Below, piece after piece: positions 58,972 to 64,000 of a DNA stretch of 64,000 bases. The notes beneath the pieces were generated by a model that worked only from the letters and a program-made list of their open reading frames with translations, was not told the origin of the DNA and searched no databases. The first letter of the stretch is position 1. Every line of letters starts with the position of its first letter. A program made the position numbers and the translations under genes. Source of the DNA: Hyphomicrobiaceae bacterium (lineage in GTDB: Bacteria > Pseudomonadota > Alphaproteobacteria > Rhizobiales > Hyphomicrobiaceae); NCBI GenBank assembly GCA_020442165.1, contig JAGRKV010000076.1, forward strand, positions 1-64,000, in the 5' to 3' direction.

Positions 58972-60417
58972 ATGGCTTTGCAAGCTCAGGTTCTCCGCGA
59001 GGACGCTCAACCAGCAGCCGCGGCCGAACCCAAGGAAGCGGTCAGAGCGGCAGTGGCGCGCGCGCGCGCGGCGATGGAAGCATACGAGAATCACGATCAG
59101 GCGCGCGTGGACGACGCCGTACGCGCCCTGGCCTGGTCGATCTACAAACCTGAGCATGCCCGCATGCTGGCGGAACTCGCAGTGGCTGATACCGGGCTGG
59201 GTAACGTCGCATCCAAGATCATCAAGAATACGCGCAAGACGTTCGGCACGCTGCGCGATCTGCTGCGTGCCAAGACCGTCGGCGTGATCTCCGAGGAACC
59301 CGAGCGCGGCATCGTCAAATACGGCAAGCCGGTGGGCGTGGTGGGTGCGGTCTGTCCGTCCACCAATCCTGCCGCCACACCGGTGAACAAGGCGATGATG
59401 GCGCTGAAGGGCGGCAATGCCGTCATCATCGCACCTTCGCCTGCCGGCGCTGAGACGACGCGCAAGACCGTCGAATTGATGCGCGCTGAACTGAAAAAGT
59501 GCGGGCATCCGGAAGACCTCGTGCAGATCCTGCCGCCGCCCGTCTCAAAGCAGATGACCGAGGAGATGATCCATCAGGTGGATCTTGCCGTCGTCACCGG
59601 CTCCCAGGACAACGTGCGGCGTGCGATGCAATCGGGAACGGTTACGATTGGTGTCGGTGCAGGCAACGTACCCGTCGTCATTGACAGCACCGCCGACCTC
59701 GATGATGCCGCGCAGAAGATCTGCGCATCCAAGATCTTCGACAACGCGACATCGTGCTCTTCGGAGAATGCCATCGTCATCCTCGATGACGTCTATGAAG
59801 AGGCGATGGCGGCCTTGCAGCGTGCGGGCGGATGGCGATGCACGGAGGAGGAACGCGACAACGTCGTCAATACTCTTTGGATCGAAGGAAAGCTCAACCG
59901 GACAATCATTGCCAAGGATGCGTCCGTTCTCGCCGCCGCCATGAATCTTCGCGACGATGCCAAGGCTGCGAAGTTCTTCATGGTCGAGGAGAACGCTGTC
60001 GGCGGCAAACACTCCCTGGCCGACGAAAAACTATCGCTCGTCCTCACGGTCTACCGCGCCCGGGACTTCGATGATGCCAAGCGCATCGTTGCGGCCATCC
60101 TCCACGTCACCGGCAAGGGTCACTCGGTCGGCATTCACACCAAGGACATGGGCCGGGCCCACGAGCTGGCGGAGGCGACCGATGTCGTCCGTGTGCTCGT
60201 CAACCAGGCCCACACCTTCGGCAATGGCGGCGGCTTCAACAACGCGCTGCCATTCACGCTATCGATGGCCGGCGGCACGTGGGCCGGCAACACGATGAGC
60301 GACAATCTCAACTACAAGAATTTCATCAACATCACTCATCTCGTCACCACCATCCCCGAGGACAAGCCTTCCGAGGACGAGTTGTTTGGCCCCTATTGGG
60401 AACGCTACGGCAAGTGA
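58972..60417 (+). CDS. sauS: CoA-acylating aldehyde dehydrogenase, probable sulfoacetaldehyde dehydrogenase (SauS-like)
   Basis: Expected reaction: reduction of sulfoacetyl-CoA to sulfoacetaldehyde plus CoA with NAD(P)H. The 481-residue protein belongs to the acylating aldehyde dehydrogenase family, with catalytic C262 in DNATSCSSENAIVI, VGAVCPSTNPAATPVNK and TIGVGAGNVPVVID, as in SauS and the acylating domain of AdhE. The specificity is inferred from the adjacent ligase and xsc genes, since related enzymes use succinyl-CoA or acetyl-CoA. The first ~25 residues are Ala-rich and variable. Confidence 0.8.
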   Translation: MALQAQVLREDAQPAAAAEPKEAVRAAVARARAAMEAYENHDQARVDDAVRALAWSIYKPEHARMLAELAVADTGLGNVASKIIKNTRKTFGTLRDLLRAKTVGVISEEPERGIVKYGKPVGVVGAVCPSTNPAATPVNKAMMALKGGNAVIIAPSPAGAETTRKTVELMRAELKKCGHPEDLVQILPPPVSKQMTEEMIHQVDLAVVTGSQDNVRRAMQSGTVTIGVGAGNVPVVIDSTADLDDAAQKICASKIFDNATSCSSENAIVILDDVYEEAMAALQRAGGWRCTEEERDNVVNTLWIEGKLNRTIIAKDASVLAAAMNLRDDAKAAKFFMVEENAVGGKHSLADEKLSLVLTVYRARDFDDAKRIVAAILHVTGKGHSVGIHTKDMGRAHELAEATDVVRVLVNQAHTFGNGGGFNNALPFTLSMAGGTWAGNTMSDNLNYKNFINITHLVTTIPEDKPSEDELFGPYWERYGK

Positions 60418-60436
60418 GCACAGGACGTTTTTGCCC

Positions 60437-61576
60437 ATGAACTTCGAGGAACATGCCGCCAAACCGCTGCTGGCAAAATTTGGAATTGCCATTCCGGAGA
60501 GCCATCTGGCCTTCACCTCCATCGAGGCGCAGGCCGCTGCGTCTGCCATCGGCCCTTGCGTCGTCAAGGCGCAGGTTCCCACAGGAAAGCGTGGCAAGGC
60601 GGGCGGTATCAAGCTGGCGGCGACACCTCAGGAAGCCTTCCAGCATGCCGAAAAAATTCTCGGCATGGAAATCGGCGGTTGGAAGGTCAGTAAGGTTCTG
60701 ATCGAGGCGCAGACACCGATCGCGCGCGAACTTTACGCGGCGATCCTTGATGATGCCGCGAGCAAGGGCCCGATGCTGCTGTTCTCGGCGTTGGGCGGGA
60801 TGGACGTTGAGGAAGCGGCCGAGCGCGATCCAACTGCCATGCGCCACATTGCCATTCCGATCGATGAGGGTCTTACCGAAGAAACTGCGCGCCGTGCACT
60901 CGATGGTGTCGACCTTTCAGAGCATGCCGGCTCGTTGGTCGACGTATTCCTGAAACTTTACCGCGCCTGGCACGAACTCGACGCGGAACTCATCGAGATC
61001 AACCCTCTCGTCATCACGAAGGACAATCGTGTCGTCGCACTCGATTGCAAGTTCACGCTCGATGACAGTGCCGAGCCACGGCAAAAGGCGGTCGCCATGC
61101 AGGCCGCGCCCGAGAAGCGTACGGTGCTGGAGGCAAAAGCTGCGGCCGCCGGCCTCAAGTATATCGAGCTTGGCGGATCGGTCGGCGTTCTGGCCAACGG
61201 CGCCGGGCTTACCATGACCACCATGGACGTCATCGCGCACTACGGCGGCAGTCCATCCAACTTCCTGGAGATCGGCGGTGAGGCCTACACAAAGGCGAAG
61301 ACGGCGCTTTCCATTCTACTTGAGAACCCAAACATCAAGGCTCTTCTCGTCAATTTCTGCGGTGCATTCGCGCGTACCGATGTCATGGCGGAAGGCGTCA
61401 TCAACGCATGGCTCGAATTAAAGCCTGACATCCCCATCTTTTTCACAATCCACGGCACTGGCGCTGACGAAGCGGTGGCTCTCGTCAAGGAGCGCCTCGG
61501 CATCGAACCCTTCGACCTGATGGACGATGCCGTCAAGGCGGCGGTTGCCGCTGCAAACGGGAGGGCGGCAGCATGA
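60437..61576 (+). CDS. SucC-like beta subunit, probable ADP-forming sulfoacetate-CoA ligase
   Basis: ATP-grasp subunit of a succinyl-CoA synthetase-type ligase. The 379-residue protein begins MNFEEHAAKPLLAKFGI and carries KAQVPTGKRGKAGGIK, ELIEINPLVI with the Mg-binding Asn, and GGSVGVLANGAGLTM, EIGGEA, plus INFCGAF-like NFCGAFARTD. It overlaps the alpha subunit by 4 bases. It probably activates sulfoacetate rather than succinate because of the operon; a TCA-cycle sucCD pair would sit with sucAB/mdh. Confidence 0.85.
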   Translation: MNFEEHAAKPLLAKFGIAIPESHLAFTSIEAQAAASAIGPCVVKAQVPTGKRGKAGGIKLAATPQEAFQHAEKILGMEIGGWKVSKVLIEAQTPIARELYAAILDDAASKGPMLLFSALGGMDVEEAAERDPTAMRHIAIPIDEGLTEETARRALDGVDLSEHAGSLVDVFLKLYRAWHELDAELIEINPLVITKDNRVVALDCKFTLDDSAEPRQKAVAMQAAPEKRTVLEAKAAAAGLKYIELGGSVGVLANGAGLTMTTMDVIAHYGGSPSNFLEIGGEAYTKAKTALSILLENPNIKALLVNFCGAFARTDVMAEGVINAWLELKPDIPIFFTIHGTGADEAVALVKERLGIEPFDLMDDAVKAAVAAANGRAAA

Positions 61577-62448
61577 TTCCACGCAAGAACCATCGCATTC
61601 TCGTCCAGGGAATTACCGGCAAGCAGGGCACGTTCTGGACAGAGGCCATGATTGCCTACGGTTCAAACGTCATCGGCGGCGTGAACCCCAAGAAGGCGGG
61701 CAGCGAACATCTTGGAGTTCCGGTTTTCGCCACCGCTCGCGAGGCGGCAAAATCGGCACCCTTCGACATCGCCTGCATGTTCATCCCGCCGATGATGGCC
61801 AAGGAAGCCGCCATCGACGCCTGCGAAGGCGGCGCACGGCTTCTCGTCTGCCTCACCGAGCACATCCCTTCGCACGACGTCATGGAGATGCACGTCGCCG
61901 CGCGGCAGAACGGGACACGCATCGTCGGGCCCAATACGGCGGGACTTGTCACGATCGATGAGTGCTTCGTCGGCATCATGCCCGCGTTCAACAGCAAGGT
62001 CTTCCGGAAGGGCAAAGTCGGCGTGATCTCACGATCAGGCAGTCTTGGAACCTTGCTGTGCCTCAATCTGGCGCAGGCTGGAATGGGCCAATCGGTGTTC
62101 TACGGCATCGGTGGTGATCCCATGATCGGCACGACAACAGCTGATGCGTTGCGGCTGCTCGATGCCGATCCTGCAACCGAGGCGGTGGTCATTTGCGGCG
62201 AGATCGGCGGCAGCGCCGAGGAAGAAGCCGCGGAGTATGCACGCACCATGAACAAACCAGTCGTCGCCTTCATCGCCGGGCGTCAATCCCCGCCCGGAAA
62301 GAAAATGGGCCACGCGGGCGCCATCGTGGCTGGCGGCAAGGGAGACTACGCATCCAAGCGCCGGGCACTCGAAGCCGCAGGCGTCGGTGTAGCCGACGTT
62401 CCAAGCCAGGTCCCGCAAATGTTGAAGCTGCACTCCATCGCAGCGTGA
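61573..62448 (+). CDS. SucD-like alpha subunit, probable ADP-forming sulfoacetate-CoA ligase
   Basis: CoA-binding subunit, 291 residues. It has [16 protein letters not shown] for CoA binding, [16 protein letters not shown] and the phosphohistidine H247 in [15 protein letters not shown]. Together with the preceding beta subunit it should form CoA thioesters with ATP hydrolysis to ADP. The C-terminal [21 protein letters not shown] is standard. Confidence 0.87.
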   Translation: MIPRKNHRILVQGITGKQGTFWTEAMIAYGSNVIGGVNPKKAGSEHLGVPVFATAREAAKSAPFDIACMFIPPMMAKEAAIDACEGGARLLVCLTEHIPSHDVMEMHVAARQNGTRIVGPNTAGLVTIDECFVGIMPAFNSKVFRKGKVGVISRSGSLGTLLCLNLAQAGMGQSVFYGIGGDPMIGTTTADALRLLDADPATEAVVICGEIGGSAEEEAAEYARTMNKPVVAFIAGRQSPPGKKMGHAGAIVAGGKGDYASKRRALEAAGVGVADVPSQVPQMLKLHSIAA

Positions 62449-62548
62449 GAAAAATCGGCGACCGCGCGTCGCTCAGGCTGAACAAACTCCGCCTTTGCCA
62501 CGCGATGAGCGCTGCAAGGCCGCGGCCCGGAAGAGAAGGAACGACCAA

Positions 62549-64000
62549 ATGCGCATGACCACCGAGGAAGCCTTCGTGAAGGTTCTCCAGATGCACGGCA
62601 TCGAGCATGCTTTCGGCATCATCGGATCGGCAATGATGCCGATCTCGGATCTGTTCCCACAGGCCGGCATCACGTTCTGGGACTGTGCACATGAATGCAA
62701 TGCCGGCATGATGGCAGACGGTTACACCCGCTCCACCGGCAAGATGTCGATGATGATCGCGCAGAACGGCCCTGGCATCACGAACTTCGTCACGCCTGTG
62801 AAGACCGCCTACTGGAACCACACGCCGTTGCTGCTGGTAACGCCGCAAGCCGCCAACAAGACCATCGGGCAAGGCGGTTTCCAGGAGATCGAGCAGATGC
62901 GGCTGTTTGCCGACATGGTCTGCTACCAGGAAGAAGTGCGCGATCCCTCGCGCATCGCGGAAGTCCTGAACCGCGTCATTGAAAAGGCCTGGCGGGGTTC
63001 GGCACCGGCGCAGATCAACATACCGCGTGACTACTGGACCCAGGTCATCGACATCGAGTTGCCGCAGATCGTTCACCTGGAGCGCTCGCCGGGTGGCCAG
63101 AATGCGATTGAAGACGCGGCAAGCCTGCTTGCCAGCGCCTCCTTCCCAGTCATCCTCAATGGTGCCGGTGTCGTCCTGGCAGGCGCCATCCAGGCTTCCG
63201 CCGCGCTTGCTGAAAGGCTGATGGCGCCGGTCTGCTGCAATTACCAGCACAACGATGCGTTCCCTGGATCGCATCCGCTTTCCGTTGGCCCGCTCGGCTA
63301 CAACGGTTCGAAGGCTGCGATGGAACTCATTTCGAAGGCCGATGTCGTGTTGGCACTGGGCACGCGGCTCAACCCGTTCTCAACGCTGCCGGGCTATGGC
63401 ATCGACTACTGGCCTAAGAATGCCAAGCTCATTCAGGTGGACATCAACGGTGACCGCATAGGTCTCACCAAGAAGGTTTCTGTTGGCATCCAGGGTGACG
63501 CCAGGATTGTCGCCGAACAAATCCTCGCCAAGCTGCCTGACAATGCTGGTTCGAAGGGACGGGACGACCGTGCCGCGATGATCCACAAGACGAAATCGGC
63601 GTGGCTCCAGCAGCTCGCTTCGATGGACCACGAGGATGACGACCCTGGCACGACATGGAATGAGCGGGCGCGCAAGCGCGAACCCGACAAGATGTCGCCG
63701 CGCATGGCCTGGCGGGCCATTCAGGATGCAATGCCGCAGGATGCCATCATCTCGTCCGATATCGGCAACAACTGCGCCATCGGCAATGCATATCCGACGT
63801 TCGAGAAGGGCCGCAAATATCTGGCTCCGGGATTGTTTGGCCCATGCGGCTATGGCTTCCCGGCCATCATCGGCGCAAAGATCGGCAATCCGGAGGTTCC
63901 TGTTGTCGGGTTTGCGGGTGATGGTGCATTCGGCATCTCAATGAATGAAATGACGGCCTGCGGACGCGGAAGCTGGCCCGCCATCACCATGGTCATTTTC
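62549..64000 (+). CDS. xsc: Sulfoacetaldehyde acetyltransferase Xsc, 3' end outside the window
   Basis: Xsc is a thiamine-diphosphate enzyme that converts sulfoacetaldehyde and phosphate to sulfite and acetyl phosphate. The frame runs 484 codons to the window edge (about 590-600 expected). Matches include TTEEAFVKVLQMHGIEHAFG, the ThDP glutamate E49 in CAHECNAGMMADG, TPQAANKTIGQGGFQEI, and MVCYQEEVRDPSRI, strongly Xsc-like. The C-terminal ThDP motif begins at GDGAF, but its NN end falls outside. AGAAGGA lies 8 bases upstream. It is the last visible gene of the cluster. Confidence 0.95.
   Translation, partial: MRMTTEEAFVKVLQMHGIEHAFGIIGSAMMPISDLFPQAGITFWDCAHECNAGMMADGYTRSTGKMSMMIAQNGPGITNFVTPVKTAYWNHTPLLLVTPQAANKTIGQGGFQEIEQMRLFADMVCYQEEVRDPSRIAEVLNRVIEKAWRGSAPAQINIPRDYWTQVIDIELPQIVHLERSPGGQNAIEDAASLLASASFPVILNGAGVVLAGAIQASAALAERLMAPVCCNYQHNDAFPGSHPLSVGPLGYNGSKAAMELISKADVVLALGTRLNPFSTLPGYGIDYWPKNAKLIQVDINGDRIGLTKKVSVGIQGDARIVAEQILAKLPDNAGSKGRDDRAAMIHKTKSAWLQQLASMDHEDDDPGTTWNERARKREPDKMSPRMAWRAIQDAMPQDAIISSDIGNNCAIGNAYPTFEKGRKYLAPGLFGPCGYGFPAIIGAKIGNPEVPVVGFAGDGAFGISMNEMTACGRGSWPAITMVIF

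Overview
The window reads as a high-GC alphaproteobacterial chromosome, most likely from the order Hyphomicrobiales. The evidence is gene content and order: plsX-fabH-ihfA-merR followed by tRNA-Pro, mfd-sdhE beside recG, a DUF177 protein next to a cytochrome bc1 assembly chaperone (CBP3 family), and a K+-independent H+-pyrophosphatase. Most of it is core housekeeping DNA. No transposase, integrase, phage gene or CRISPR array was found. Both ends cut a gene: groEL at the left and a sulfoacetaldehyde acetyltransferase gene (xsc) at the right.

Layout. 1-9 kb: groEL 3' part with a duplicated tail and terminator, a Tat-type tyrosinase, prfC, two small secreted proteins, then a compact module of an exosortase-like membrane enzyme, a coupled anchored protein and a Gly-rich protein with a C-terminal sorting signal. 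9-16 kb: recQ, a Nudix hydrolase, a PiT phosphate transporter, and a coupled SDR / GT-C-like membrane protein pair. 16-24 kb: tRNA-Pro, a phosphopantetheinyl transferase, merR, ihfA, fabH, plsX, DUF177 and CBP3, with arrays of a 49-bp hairpin repeat next to several stop codons. 24-44 kb: bamE, an L,D-transpeptidase, acylphosphatase, mfd, sdhE, recG, a phytase-like protein, hppA, a DUF937 protein, a DUF2157/GDYXXLXY pair, a lipoprotein, trmFO and an ArnT-like glycosyltransferase. 44-50 kb: a tandem glycine riboswitch and gcvT-gcvH-osmC-gcvPA-gcvPB. 50-54 kb: an RND efflux pump and its adaptor. 54-64 kb: a LacI regulator divergent from tctCBA, an acylating aldehyde dehydrogenase (SauS-like), a SucCD-like ligase and xsc.

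The 54-64 kb cluster makes sense as a complete sulfoacetate route. A tripartite tricarboxylate-type transporter would import sulfoacetate, and an ADP-forming ligase would activate it to sulfoacetyl-CoA. The acylating dehydrogenase would reduce that to sulfoacetaldehyde, and Xsc would split it into sulfite and acetyl phosphate. The LacI protein probably regulates through a palindrome in the divergent promoter region. The other item of special interest is the 6.5-8.2 kb exosortase-like module, which seems to carry its own single substrate.
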